A model generated the notes under the pieces. The model saw only the letters and a program-made list of their open reading frames with translations. It had not been told where the DNA came from and made no database searches. From positions 57,162,001-57,226,000 of the forward strand of contig NC_080590.1 of NCBI RefSeq assembly GCF_029962835.1: 64,000 nucleotides of DNA, read 5' to 3'. The translations under genes and the position numbers were made by a program. Source of the DNA: Magnolia sinica. Lineage: Eukaryota; Streptophyta; Magnoliopsida; Magnoliales; Magnoliaceae. This document shows, piece after piece, positions 1-11,548 of this stretch. Within the stretch, counting starts at the first letter, position 1, and the number at the start of each line of letters is the position of its first letter.

Positions 1-2560
1 GATTGACCTCATGGGGACGGCATGGATTAAACACAAATGTTAAGCTGTGTGGGCCCCACCATGACATGTGTCAAACATCAACACCGTGCATTTGATGGGC
101 CCCCTTTAAATTATGGGATATCCCAAAAATCAGTCGTATACGGAACTTAGGTGAGCCATACCATCTAAAATCATGTGAAGAAATGCCTAAAACATATAAA
201 AGCACTTGGTGGGGCCCACCTGAAATATTTATGCATTTGAAACTTGGTCTGACTCCTCATCCAAGTGGGACACACATAATGGATGGGCTAGATTTGTGAA
301 CCACATCTCGGTGGGCCTAACAAATGATTATGAAAATTTTAATGAAGGGTAACCCCTCTCAACTTTTGTATGTGGTGTGGCCCAAAAAAGTCACAGATTG
401 ACTTGATTTTTAAGCCCTAAGCCCACCATGGAATGGTGCATCTGACTAAAATGATGACAAATAAAAATCATAGTAGGCCATAGGAAGATTTCAATGGTGG
501 AAATCATTATTCCCACTATTTCCTGTTGTATGGTCCACTTAAGCTCTGGATATGCTTTAATTTTGGGCTTAACTACTAAAATGATCTAGAAAAATGGATT
601 GATAGTGTGGATAAAACACTTACATCACTGTGGGCTAAAAATGAAGCATATCTAAAGCTTAAATGGACCACACTACCGGAAAGAGTGTGAATTGAACATC
701 TACCAATGAAAATTTCATGGGGGCCACAAAAGTTTTAGATCAATCTGATATTTGTGTTTTCATTTCATCCATGTCTTTGTGATATTACAAACAGGTTGGA
801 TGACAAATAAGCATCACTGTGGGCCATAGAAAGGTTTCATCGGTGGAAACATTATTCCCACGGTTTCCTATGGAAAAAATGAGTTATATCTCAATCTTAA
901 GTGGACCACCTTACAGGAAACAGTGTTTAATGAACATTGACCATTAAAAACATTTTCGGGGCCATAAACATTTTGGATCAAGCTGATATTTATTTTTTCC
1001 CTTCATCTGGGTATTTATGACCTAATCAACAGATTAGATGTCAAATAAACAGTACATTAGGCCTTACGAGGATTTTAATAGTGGATATCCAATCATTATA
1101 TTTTTTCCTGTGGTGTGCTCCACCTAAGATTTATATCCCTATAATTTATTTTTTTGTAAATTACTAAAATGATCTGTAAAAATGGATGAACAGAATGGAT
1201 GAAACACATACATCATGATGGGCCCCATGGAGCACCAACCACCAACCATGAGGCTGGTGTCAAGGGGAGTAGCCAATCCGTTTCCTAGTTTTTAAGTCCT
1301 GTGGAGCCTGTGATGTATGTTATTGAATGGTGTTGATGTTCTACACAAATCATGGTAGGGCCCACACAGATTAACCTCATGGGAAGTTCCCATATGAAAT
1401 AATATAAACTAAACGTCTACCATTGAAAAATTTTGGGAGGCCACTGAAGTTTTGGATCAAGTTGATATTTTAGTTTTCCCTTCATCCATGTATTTGTAAC
1501 AATTCATCATGGTTGGGCCCACACAGCATCAACCACAAGCCATTGGATGGTGTAGGGGAGGAGCCAATTCGTTCCCCTTATTTGTGGTGTGGTCCATTAA
1601 TCTTTGGATATGATTCATTTTTTGGATAATTCTATAAAATGATCTCGAAAAATGGATGAACGGTGTGGGTTGATCCCAAATTTTCGGTAAATCCATAACT
1701 CAAGTGGACCATGCCCCACAAAACAGTGTGGAATAATGATTTCCACCGTTGATACCTTCCTTGGGCCCATAGTAATGTTTATTTATCATCCAACATATTC
1801 ATAATATCAAAAAAAATATGATGAAGGGAAAGCACAAACATTAGCCTGAATGTGGGCCACACCACATAATATAATGGAGGGGTTTCCTTAGAACATTCAT
1901 AATCATATATTGGGCCTGCCTAAATGTGATTCACATATCTAACCCACTCATTATGTGTGTCCCACTTGGATGAGGGGTCAGACCAATTTTCAACTACATC
2001 TATGTCTGTATTAACTTATAAACAGGTTGGATCTCAAATAAACATCGCGGCGGGCCCTAAGAAGGTTTCAATAGTGGGTGTCACTATCCCACTCTTTTCT
2101 ATGGTGGGTCCACTTGAACTTTGGATTTGCCCCGTCAGTCAGATGCACCATTCCATGGTGGCCACGACCTTAAAAATAAAGTCAATCCATGACTTGGGTG
2201 GGCCACACCACATACTATAGTTGAGAGGGTTACCCTCCCATTAAAACACTCATAATCGTTTATTGGGCCCACCTAGATGTGGTTCATAGATCCAGCCCAT
2301 TCATTATGTGTGTCCCACTTGGATGAGGAGTCAGACCAAGTTTCATACACATTCAAAACACATGTGGGCCCTACCAAATGCTTTTATATGTTTTAGGGAT
2401 ATCTTCACATAGTTTTAGATGTTATTGCCCACCTGAGTTTCGTATATGACTGATTTTTGGACTTAAAGGGGATACATCAAATGCATGGTGTTAATGTTCT
2501 ACACACATCATGGTGGGGCCTACACAGATTAACCTCATGGAAGTTAGTTTCCATGAGGTG
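1..2560. repeat. Foldback-type MITE (family C) with nested MITE copies
   Basis: The first ~450 bases reappear as an inverted copy at about 2110-2555. Matching landmarks include a GTGGGCCCCACCATGA-type core, a run reading CACTTGGTGGGGCCCACC, and CATCCAAGTGGGACACACA. This forms a long inverted repeat with arms of roughly 440 bp. The space between is filled by fragments of other MITEs: cores near 733, 965 and 1450, and a family-B right arm at about 1184-1290. An additional family-C terminus lies near 1370-1400. There is no coding capacity; the short ORFs here are chance. The left end may extend beyond the window. Confidence 0.7.
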
Positions 2561-2599
2561 ACCTTATAGTACCATTTCACTATTTAGGTAACTCCTTCA

Positions 2600-2990
2600 A
2601 GGGTGTTACTCTAATTGTGTAGGGCCCACCTTGATATATTTTATGTATATCAACACCATCCATATATTTTTCCATCATATTTTAGGATGTGATTTCAAAT
2701 TATAAGAACTCAATAATCTCAGGTGGGCCATACTAATCAAAACATTGATGAATAACCATTAAAAACCTTTTGAAGGCCACAAAAGTTTTGGATCAATTTG
2801 ATCTTTGTAGTTTACCTTCATCTAGATCTTCTTTACATTATTAATAAGTTGGATTGCAAATAAACATTACTAAAACCTTACGATGGGCTCTTTATCATTT
2901 TTAATGGCGAGGTACTATATTATCATTCTTTCCAGTGGTGTGCTCCACTTAAGATTTAAATCTACATAATTTTTTATACCCGGCCCAAAA
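2600..2990. repeat. Degenerate copy of the abundant GTGGGCCC MITE
   Basis: Contains the shared core order of the dominant repeat family: a GGGCCCACC arm, 'AGGTGGGCCATAC', 'AAAGTTTTGGATCAATTTGAT', 'CTTCATCTAGATCTTC', then 'GTGGTGTGCTCCACTTAAGAT'. The right arm is missing. No gene is seen. Confidence 0.6.
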
Positions 2991-3040
2991 ATGGGTTGGA
3001 GAAACATATGGGCGGCAAGGATATACAACACATCATCAAA

Positions 3041-3251
3041 ATCTCACTTTTGTTATCTAACTTTTCAATTTTTCTTGTCAAAATACAAAATCTTGTTTTT
3101 TTTTTTTTAATATATATTTTTTTACAATTTGTCAATTTTTTTCACAAATTTGTTTAATTTTTTTAATTTCTTTTTCAAAATATCATTCTTTAATCTCACT
3201 TTTGTTATATAACTTTTCAATTTTTCTTGTCAAAATACAAAATCTAGTTTT

Positions 3252-3329
<78 letters not shown>

Positions 3330-3390
3330 CAATTTGTTCACAATTTTGTTTAATTTTTAAAATTTTCTTTTTCAAAATATCATTTTTTTA
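3041..3390. repeat. AT-rich tandem duplication (~150-bp unit, two copies)
   Basis: A block starting AATCTCACTTTTGTTAT at 3041 recurs at 3191 with nearly the same following 60 bases. Both are followed by T-rich sequence ending in CTTTTTCAAAATATCATT. The second copy contains a long (TA)n tract at about 3253-3323. It is probably internal sequence of the CACTA-type element whose end lies at 4006. No ORF. Confidence 0.7.
3253..3323. repeat. (TA)n microsatellite
   Basis: About 70 bases of uninterrupted TA dinucleotides, inside the second unit of the AT-rich tandem duplication. Confidence 0.95.
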
Positions 3391-3550
3391 TCGAAATCTT
3401 TTTTTTTTTTCAAAATTATCAACAGTTTTTTTTTTTTTCAAAATTTAAATTTTTCATAAACATTGTTAATTATTTTTCTAAGCTTCTCAACCATTTTTTT
3501 TTTCAAAATTCATAATTTTTTTGAGCTTTTAAAATTTTGACCTGAGCATT

Positions 3551-4006
3551 AGAGACGGTTTAGGACCGTCTCTAATAAAGACAGTCCTGTCTATGACAAT
3601 CTCTAATAGAAACGGTCTTTTACAGAGTTATAAGACGGCTGAGGACCGTCTCTAATAGAGACGGTCTTTGACAGTCTCAGATTACAAGTAAAAGGCGGCC
3701 AATTACCGTCTCTAATGCAGATGACAATGACCATCTCAGATGACTGCATATAAGACGGTCGTCGACTGTCTCTAATGCGGACGGTCTTTGACCGTCTCAA
3801 ATGACCGTATTTAAGACGGTCTTGGACTGTCTTAAATGATTTGTGGACGTTCAAAATTTTAAGACAATATTAGGGACAGTTAGGGGCCGTCTAAAATTTT
3901 AGAGATGGTTTACATCCGTCTCTAAAGAGTCTGTAAACTAAGCAATTTTAGAGACGGTCCAGAACCGTCTCTAAATCCGTCATTTTTTTCCATTTTTGAC
4001 GTAGTG
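3551..4006. mobile_element. CACTA-type transposon end with subterminal repeats
   Basis: Around a dozen copies of GAGACGGTC / GACCGTCTC in both orientations crowd 3551-3978. The block then ends in CCATTTTTGACGTAGTG, which reads CACTACGTCAAAAATGG on the other strand. A CACTA terminus preceded by dense short subterminal repeats is the usual architecture of En/Spm-like elements. The opposite terminus and a transposase were not found, so this is a truncated or non-autonomous copy. The 3-bp target duplication cannot be checked without the other end. Confidence 0.72.
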
Positions 4007-4512
4007 TCTGTGCCCTTCTAGTTGGTATCTATCCTTTTTCTTGCCTTATTATTTTCAAATTCTAGCCTAACACGGATGACTGTATGTATCTACAATATGT
4101 CACTTGTTTCTTTTCCTCCCAATTCCCTGCACAACCTATGTTTTAACATGTCATTTTGCTTCTCATGTTTTCATATATCTCTATTTTCGACTGCTGGGAT
4201 CTATCTGTATCACACCACTGTCACATGATGTGGTCCATGTGGATGCATGGCTATGTTCCATGGTGATAGTGATATTGATTGAATAAACTAGGTATTAAAG
4301 GCACCGATGGGTATATATCTTAATGTGGTGTGGTACACCTGAGGTAAATCGGGCCTCCAATTTTTGGGCAACGATGTAAGGTGATATGTCAAAGTGGATG
4401 GACGGCATGGATGAAACATTTACATCATCCCGTGGCGTAGCGAGCACAAACAAACAACCACGTCATAGGCTGCAGTGCATGTATACATGCAATCCGTCCG
4501 TTGATGTGAATG
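4007..4512. other. Unassigned spacer with one MITE arm
   Basis: No gene is supported. The short ORFs have no recognisable domain. A right-arm MITE motif (GGATGGACGGCATGGATGAAACA) occurs at about 4396-4420. Confidence 0.5.
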
Positions 4513-5050
4513 GGACGCGGATTGGCTACTCCCCCTGCCACTAGCCAATGGCTGGTGGTCGGTGATCTGTGGGCCCCAGCATGACTTATGTGTTTCATCC
4601 ATGCCATCCATCTATTTTAACAGATGATTTTAAGGTATGAGACTAAAAATGATGTATATATCATTCTCAATTTGACCACATTACAGGAAACAGTGTCAAA
4701 TGAGCGTTGACCAATTAAAAATCTTTTGGGGCCTTCCATGTTTTGGATGAAGCTGATTTTTTTTTCTATTCATCTGTGCCTGTATGACCTACTTAACAGA
4801 TTGGATGTCAAATAAACAGTACAGTGGGCCGTAGGGTGATTTCCATGGTGGATATCCAATTGCTATTGTTTTCGCGTGGTGTGGTCTACCGGAGATATAT
4901 ATCCCCCTTAAATTTTGTGTCAAGCCCTAAAATGATCTTTAAAAATGAATGAGTGGAATGGATGAAACACATACATATGGTGGGTCCCACATATCACCGA
5001 CCACCAGACACGGGGTTGGTGGCAGGGGGAGTAGCTAATCCTTTCCCGCG
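4513..5050. mobile_element. Complete family-B MITE with ~105-bp terminal inverted repeats
   Basis: Left end reads GCGGATTGGCTACTCCCCC followed by GGCTGGTGGTCGGTGATCTGTGGGCCCC and a TGTGTTTCATCCAT arm. The right end (4930-5050) is the inverted counterpart, with GGCAGGGGGAGTAGCTAATCC. The internal core (ACAGGAAACAGTG, AAGCTGATTTTT, ACCTACTTAACAGATTGGATGTCAAATAAACAGT) is shared with many other copies here. No transposase is encoded, so it is non-autonomous. Superfamily is uncertain because target duplications are not obvious. Confidence 0.75.
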
Positions 5051-5299
5051 CGAATGGATTATAACCATCCCTCTGTCCAAGTATATCAATCCCATACAAT
5101 CCATGCTGCCCAAATGCACTATCCTTTTGAAATCTCATCCCGTTCGCCCATCCAAACATGGCAGTAGATGGGTCGATGGATATAACAATCCAGTGGGATT
5201 GCATGTAATCCACTGTCAAACTCATTTACGACACTGGAAGCCGTGCAATCCACCTTAATACAACCCACTCCCACCTAATCTGCGCGTCCAAACACGCCC
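5051..5299. mobile_element. Right-hand fragment of a PIF/Harbinger-like MITE
   Basis: The stretch ends in CGTCCAAACACGCCC followed by TTA. This resembles the CCAAACAGGCCC-plus-TAA/TTA ends of three complete elements elsewhere in the window. The left terminus is absent, perhaps removed where it abuts the family-B MITE. Confidence 0.4.
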
Positions 5300-6271
5300 T
5301 TAATCAATTCCACCTACTGTTGAGCCTTTTGGGTCCATCTTGGCCATGAAAGTGTTTGCAACTGGCTTTACAATAACACGACATTGTTGGACAGATTAGT
5401 GAGCTAACAAGTGCAGCTCATCCTAATCGCATAAGCCAACCATGATATGATAGGTTGATTGGACATGATCCCGTGATGTCTCATATCTATCTTTAATAGA
5501 CCGTGTATCCGCGCTACACCTTATCAGCGGAAGTGGAGTGCATGCTAGGGTTGCTTAGACAGAGCCGGTCCAGGTAGGGGCCCCATGGGGCCACCGTGAT
5601 GGGTTTTATAACCCAAAACTAACAATGATCAGGTAATGAAATAGAACAAAACCATATCACCATCAAGCCCTAAATTGAAAGGCTGTGATCATCTGATCAA
5701 GATGATATCATGCTCATATACAATTCACAGTGGACACTTCCTATCCAGTGGCCCACCGTGATCATAGGTGTCCCACTTGGGTCCTTATATAGGTACCCAC
5801 GCACGGTACGCTGAACTCCGCAGCCGTAACTGCGTAGGTCAGCTAGTTATGATAGGAACGACTACTTTCCACACGTGTTCTGATGGGAAGCAGATTGCGT
5901 ACTACCCCACCTGTCCCAGCTCCAAACGTACAATTCTGTGGGCAGGCCCATCGTGATGTATTTGTACATCCAAGCCGTTTATCACTTTTCTCATATTATT
6001 TTAAGGCATCAAAACAAAAATGAAGCAGATCCAACGGTCAAATGGACCACACCACAGATTACTCTTGCATTTAATGATTTGTGCATTTTAATGTAACCAA
6101 GCTTATTATTTAGTGTGGCCACTTGAGCGTTGGATCTGCCTCATTTTTGTGCTCATGCCTTAAAATAATTTGAGAAAAGGGATTGACAGCTTGGATGTAT
6201 AGATACATCACGGTGGGCCCGCCCACAGAACTGCCCATTCGGAGCTAAGGATGGGCCGGGGTTGTACGGAA

Positions 6272-6800
6272 GCGGATTGCGTACTGAGTAACTCAGTATG
6301 CTAAGTGTACTGAGTAAACTCTGTGGGGCCTATTGTCATTCATGCATTTTATCAAATCTGTCCATACGTTTTATCATATAATTTTAGGACTTTAAACGAA
6401 AAATTAATCATATCCAAAACTCAAGTGAACCACACCACCGGAAACAATGTGAATTGAAGTCTATCGTTGAAAAGTTCTTAGGGGCCACATAAGTTTTAGA
6501 TCAAGATGATATTTGTGTTTTCCATTCATCTAAGTCTTTTTGATATTATGAACAGTTTGGATGACAAATAAACATCACTGGGGGCCTTAGCAATATTTCA
6601 ACGGTGGAAATCAATACTTCCACTGTTTCCTTTGGTATGATCTACTTGAGATTTTGATATACTTTATTTTTGGGCTCAACCCCTAAAATGATCTACAAAA
6701 ATGGATGGACGGCATGGATGAACCATATGAGTTCACAATGGGCCCAACAGAGTTTACTCAGTATGATAAGAGCGTACTAAGTAACTCAGTACACAATCCG
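6272..6800. mobile_element. Family-A MITE (GGATTGCGTACTGAGT termini)
   Basis: Left terminus GCGGATTGCGTACTGAGTAA followed by CTCAGTATG...GAGTAAACTCTGTGGGGCC. Right terminus is its inverse, CAGAGTTTACTCAGTATG...CTCAGTACACAATCCG. The internal core matches the common MITE family (CAAGTGAACCACACCACCGG, AGATCAAGATGATATTTGTG). There is no counterpart at the homologous place in duplication copy 2. No coding sequence. Confidence 0.75.
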
Positions 6801-6898
6801 ATTTCGGGTAGTACACAATCCGCGTCCATTCCGATGTCATTTTGCATCAATATTTAAATGAAAGCGCGTCTCCGTATGGCCTATTCTTAGCTCTAGCA

Positions 6899-7430
6899 GG
6901 AAATGGATTGGCTATTGCCCCTGCCACCGGCCATTGGCTAGTGGGCGGTGCTTTGTGGGCCCTACCATGATTTATGTGTTTCACCCAATCTGTCAATCTA
7001 TTTTTATAGATCATTTTATGGTATTAAAGAAAAAATGAGGTATATCTCAATCTCAAGTGGACCACATTACAAAAACAGTGTTGAATGAACGTTGACCATT
7101 AAAAACGTTTTGGGGCCATAAAAATTTTGGATCAAGCTGATATTTGTTATTTCGCTTCATCTGGGTCTTTATGACCTAATCAACAGATTGGATGTCAAAT
7201 AAACAGTACATTGGCCCTTGGGAGGATTTTAATGGTGGATATCCAATTATTATTATTTTTCCTGTGGTGTAGTCAACCTAAGCTTTCTATATCTATCATT
7301 TTATGTATCAAGCTCTAAAATGATCTGTAAAATTAGTTGAATGGAATGGATGAAACACATACATCATGGTGGGACCCACAGAGCACCGACCACAGTCGCA
7401 GGGCTGGTGGTAGAGGGAAGCGGACTGGCT
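6899..7430. mobile_element. Family-B MITE, second copy
   Basis: Left end GGAAATGGATTGGCTATTGCCCC with GGCTAGTGGGCGGTGCTTTGTGGGCCC. Right end at about 7375-7430 has GAGCACCGACCAC...GGGCTGGTGGTAGAGGGAAGCGG, the inverted arm. The core matches the 4513-5050 copy. Non-coding. Confidence 0.65.
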
Positions 7431-7650
7431 GGTGTACCACACACTAGCTATAGCTGGTGTAGATGGTTAAAAATAGATCAAAGTTACATTGGCCCCATAA
7501 TGATGTATTTAGAGAATTTATTTTATAATATGTACTCAAAAATGAGTCATATCTAAAATCAGTGAATCACATCATAAATACCTGTGAGACAATAATTCTC
7601 ACCGTTAAAACACTCATAGGGCCTATGATAATGTTTATTTTCCATTCAAT

Positions 7651-8118
7651 CTTTTCATAAGTTCATATGTACCCAACGAAGAAGAAAAGTAAATATAATA
7701 TTGATAAAAAAATTATGTGACCCCAAAAGGGTTTCAATGGTAGATGTTAAATCCCCTGTTGCTTTTTTCAGCGTGGTTCATTTGATCTTTGGATCTCCAT
7801 CCAATCTCTTCATAAGGTCACATAGACCTAATGAAAAAGAAAAGAAAATATAATATTGATAAAAAAAATTTACGTGACCTCAAAAGGGTTTCAATGGTAA
7901 ATGTTAAATCCCCCACAACTTATTGTAGTGTGGTTCATTTGATCTTTGGATCTCCATCCAATCTTTTCATGAGGTCACATAGACCTAACGCAAGAAGAAA
8001 AGCAAATATAATATTGATAAAAAAAATTTATGTGACCCAAAAGGGTTTCAATGGTAGACTTTAGATCCCCCACTGTTTTTTTTCAGTGTGGTTCATTTGG
8101 TCGTTGAATCTGTCTTAT
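7651..8118. repeat. Three tandem ~156-bp units
   Basis: Units begin near 7651, 7807 and 7963. Each contains AAATATAATATTGATAAAAAAA, 'AAAAGGGTTTCAATGGTA' and 'GTGTGGTTCATTT'. The homologous place in copy 2 (about 49365-49510) has one unit only, so the triplication happened in copy 1 or collapsed in copy 2. Confidence 0.8.
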
Positions 8119-8196
8119 TTTTCGGTTTAGTACCTTACAAGGAGATCACCAAATGTACCCTCATGGTAGACCCACAGAACTTGGTGACGTCAACAC

Positions 8197-8482
8197 TGTA
8201 GGCTATTGTAGCCTTTTTTACTTAGTAAAAATAACTTAGAAAGGAATAGGAGAAAACTAATTTTTTTTGTAGTACTTCTTCATATATGAAAATGAAATCC
8301 ATACACATATTTATAGCATAAAAAAACTAAGGGACATGACTCTTCAACAAAGAGACATGAACCTTTTCAACTAAGGGATATGTGACTCTTCAACAAAGAG
8401 ACATGAACCTTTTCAACTAAGGGACATGTGACTCTTCAACAAAGAGACATGAACCTTTTCACAAAAGTGCATTAATTCAACA
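8197..8482 (-). repeat. Copia 1 3' LTR (left side)
   Basis: 286 bp, starting TGTAGGCTATTGTAGCC and ending AATTCAACA on the + strand. It holds three ~46-bp tandem units with CAACAAAGAGACATGAACC. Its inner edge abuts a CTCCCCCTTAATGC tract, a purine-rich PPT on the minus strand. Confidence 0.9.
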
Positions 8483-8496
8483 CTCCCCCTTAATGC
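8483..8496 (-). other. Copia 1 polypurine tract
   Basis: CTCCCCCTTAATGC on the + strand reads GCATTAAGGGGGAG on the element strand. It sits directly before the 3' LTR, the normal site of plus-strand priming. Confidence 0.75.
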
Positions 8497-9743
8497 ACTT
8501 TCTGAATTACTCCCAACATCTCTCGAAGATGACAAAAACTTTCTTTAGGGAGTGCCTTGGTGAACATGTCAGCCATTTGTTCTTTCGTCTTGTAATACTT
8601 CAACTCGATCTCGTCACTCTCAATAACTTTGCCGATGAAGTGATGCTCGATCGCAATATGCTTCGTCCTGTTATGATATACTGGATTTTTTGCAATTGAA
8701 ATGGTTGAAATGTTGTCGCAATATATAGTAGTTCCTTCATTTTGCTTTTCACCAATATCTTCAAGAATTCTTCGTAACCATATTGCTTGAGAAACTGCAA
8801 GAGATGCCGCCACATACTCTGCTTCTGCAGTAGATTGAGCAACGGTACTTTGTTTCTTTGACGCCCAAGAAATTATCCAAGATCCATGAGAGAAAGTGTA
8901 TGACGATGTGCTTTTCATATCATCTATGGATCCTGCCCAATTACTATCTGTATATCCTACCAATTTTGAGTTTGGAATAGGAGTATACATGATTCCATAA
9001 TCCAATGATCCTTGGATGTATCGTAACACCCTTTTTGCAACTCCTAAGTGAGTTTGCTTTGGACAATTCATGAATCTCGAGAGTAAACTTGCAGCAAACA
9101 TAATATCAGGCCTAGTAGTAGTGAGATACAAGAGGCTTCCAACGATACTTCTGTACAATGATTCATCCACCTTTTTTGAACCATTGTCTTTTATCAACTT
9201 CTCATTTACTACAAGAGGAGTAGTAACTAGGTTGCATCCTTCCATGTTGAATTTTGCAAGAATAGATTCAGCATACCTTTTTTGAGAAATGAAGATTCCA
9301 ATTTCATCTTGAGAAACTTCTATTCCCAAAAAATAATGCATCATGCCAAGATCATTCATCTCATATGTCTTCATCATATCGAGTTTGAACTGATGGAGCA
9401 TACTATGATCATTTCCCATGAGTATCAAATCGTCAACATATAATGATACGATGAGAATAGATGTACCTTCAGTCTTGACATATAAGGTATGCTCACACTT
9501 GCTCCGATGAAACTGATTCTTTGCAAAATAACTATCGATTTGGCTATACCAAGCACGCGGCGCTTGCTTTAGTCCATACAACACTTTTTTCAACCGATAG
9601 ACTCTATCTGCTTTGCCCTTCACCACAAATCCTTGTGGTTGAGTAACATAAATTTCTTCATCAAGGACACCATTCAAGAAGGCTGATTTGACATCAAGCT
9701 AAAAAATGGACCACATTCTTTGAGCCGCAAGTGCAATGAGGGT
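8490..9743 (-). pseudogene. Copia 1 reverse transcriptase (C-terminal) and RNase H
   Basis: The reading frame 8490-9677 encodes the RT palm with LYVDDLILMGN (catalytic YVDD) after VLYGLKQAPRAWY. It continues through SLLYLTTTRPDI and the RNase H domain (VGYTDSNWAGS, STAEAEYVA, IYCDN, RTKHIAIEHHF) to a KALPKESFCHLREML end. Upstream, in the same frame, two stops separate it from the RT N-terminus: one where the family has Arg before TLIALAAQ, and one where it has Gln before LDVKSAFL. Both fit C-to-T change (CGA to TGA, CAG to TAG). Not functional as one polyprotein. Confidence 0.9.
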
Positions 9744-10637
9744 TCATATAGTCTCCATTAATCGAGCAATTGGTGCAAAGGTTTCATTATAATCGATGCA
9801 TGGTTGTTGTGTAAAACCTTTTGCAACCAGCATTGCCTTATATTTTTGGATTAAGCCATCTGAATTGAGTTTAGACTTGTAAACCCATTTTACTCCAACA
9901 ACATCTTTGCCGCTTGGACGATCAATTAACTCCCAAGTAGAGTTCTTCTCAATCATGCAAATTTCCTCTTCCATTGCTTTCACCCAATTGTCTTCTCGAG
10001 CTGCAACTTCAAAGCTTTTCAGTTCTACAACTGAAAAATTGCAACGCTCGTAGATGTCTCTCAGACTCTTCATTTTTCTCGGGGGTGATTTGGATGAAAT
10101 ACTTGAAGTTGTTGATGGAGAACTTGATGATGCGGATGGAGTAGCTTCTGGTGAAGAGAATGGAGTTGTGGGTCCATAATCTTCTTCATCATTTTCTACT
10201 TCTGTTTCTTCTTCCACATCTTGAGTGCTTTTCGGTTCGTCTTCTTGTATAAGAACGGCTTGTTCTTGTATATTTTTCTTTTTCCAATCCCATTCTGTAC
10301 TTTCACTGAACAAAACATCTCGACTAATCATTAGCTTCTCTGTATCAAGGTTATATACTCGATAACCTTTCAACGAAGTACTATAACCAATGAAAATACA
10401 AATTTCAGATTTTTCATCAAGTTTTTGACGCTTTTGAGATGGAATATGAATATAACAAATGCAACCGAAATTTTTGAGATGTTTTACAGAAGGCTTGTGA
10501 CCTAACCATGCTTCAATTGGTGTTTTGCTATCCACAGCTTTTATAGGACTCCGATTAAACAAGTAAACAGCTGTAGACACAGCTTCAGCCCAAAAAGTAT
10601 TTGGGATGCCTTTCTCCTTCAACATAGAACGAGCCAT
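9744..10637 (-). pseudogene. Copia 1 integrase C-terminus and RT N-terminus
   Basis: Begins in the integrase core just after a stop in the TPQ-NGVAE motif. It continues through the integrase C-terminal part (TPIEAWLGHKPSVKHLKNFGC, YSTSLKGYRVYN) and an acidic/serine-rich linker with EEETEVENDEED and a long Ser run. It ends in the RT start (WVYKSKLNSDG, MLVAKGFTQQ, ETFAPIARL). The first in-frame stop after METI marks a nonsense mutation rather than a natural end. Confidence 0.9.
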
Positions 10638-11304
10638 TTCGACAATTGTTCTATTCTTCCGTTCTGCAACACCATTTTACTGAGGTGTATAAGCAATAGT
10701 CAGTTGCCTCTTGATTCCTTCTTCTTCACAATATCTCTCAAATTTCTTAGAGACATACTCGCCACCACGATCACTTCTCAGCATCTTGATTTTGAGACCA
10801 CTTTGTCTCTCAACTTGTGATTTGAATCTCTTGATGATCGAAAGGGCTTCTAACTTTTTCTTTATGAAGTACACCCACATTATTCTTGTATAATCATCAA
10901 CAAAGATGATAAAATACAAGCTTCCACTAAGTGATGGAGTTTACATTTTTCCACAAATATCAGTGTGGATCAACTCCAAGGGTGCCTTTGCTCTCCATGT
11001 GCTTCTTGAGAAAGGTGTACGATGATGTTTTCCCAATGCACAACCCGAGCAAATGTCATTTTTAATTTTGATAGACAGTAAACCATCTACCAGATTCTTC
11101 TGATCCATCAACTTCAATCCATGAAAGCTCAAATGCCCCAATCTTTTATGCCAAAGCCAAGATTCATCAAGTGTCTCGACTTTCCATGCACAATCGATCG
11201 AATATCGCAACTTAATAGGAAAATTATGATTTTTCTCCATATTCACCTTAGCAATCACTTGATTTGTGCCATTCTTGTCATAGATAATGCAAGAATCATT
11301 TTCG
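10638..11304 (-). pseudogene. Copia 1 GAG-pre-integrase and integrase core
   Basis: Encodes WLWHKRLGHLSFHGL and ICSGCALGKHHR, the HHCC zinc-binding part. The catalytic core follows, with HTDICG, FIIFVDDYTR and SDRGGEYVSKKFE. Stops interrupt it after ICGKM and after AYTPQ. Both lie where Copia proteins usually carry Gln, so CAA-to-TAA is the simple reading. A one-base frameshift near 11305-11325 separates it from the protease frame. Confidence 0.88.
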
Positions 11305-11548
11305 AAGAATATAGAGTGCCATTTTGAACAAGTTGCCCAATACTTAGTAAGTTTTGATCCAAGTCAGGAACAAGTAAAACATCTTTTATATACTTGACCC
11401 TTTTCTTGGTTTCAGTAGCAATTGTCCCCTTTCCATTTGCTTCCACAATAACACCATTTCCCATACGGACTTGAGATCTGACGGATGAGTCTATATTTGT
11501 GAATATCCGATCATCCTCTGTCATATGATTGCTCCATCCACTGTCCAA
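11305..11548 (-). pseudogene. Copia 1 aspartic protease
   Basis: Follows gag in the same frame after a single TAA. The catalytic motif reads DSGWSNHM, where the usual Copia form has Cys in place of Trp; the active-site Asp is kept. Downstream VRMGNGVIVEANGKGT and LLVPDLDQNLLSIGQL match the protease-to-pre-integrase region. The TAA sits where the family normally has Tyr or Leu between DIW and LDSG. Confidence 0.85.

Noticed and set aside
1957-2220. 87-codon ORF
   Set aside because: Lies wholly inside MITE sequence shared with several other loci; no domain; frame not kept in other copies.
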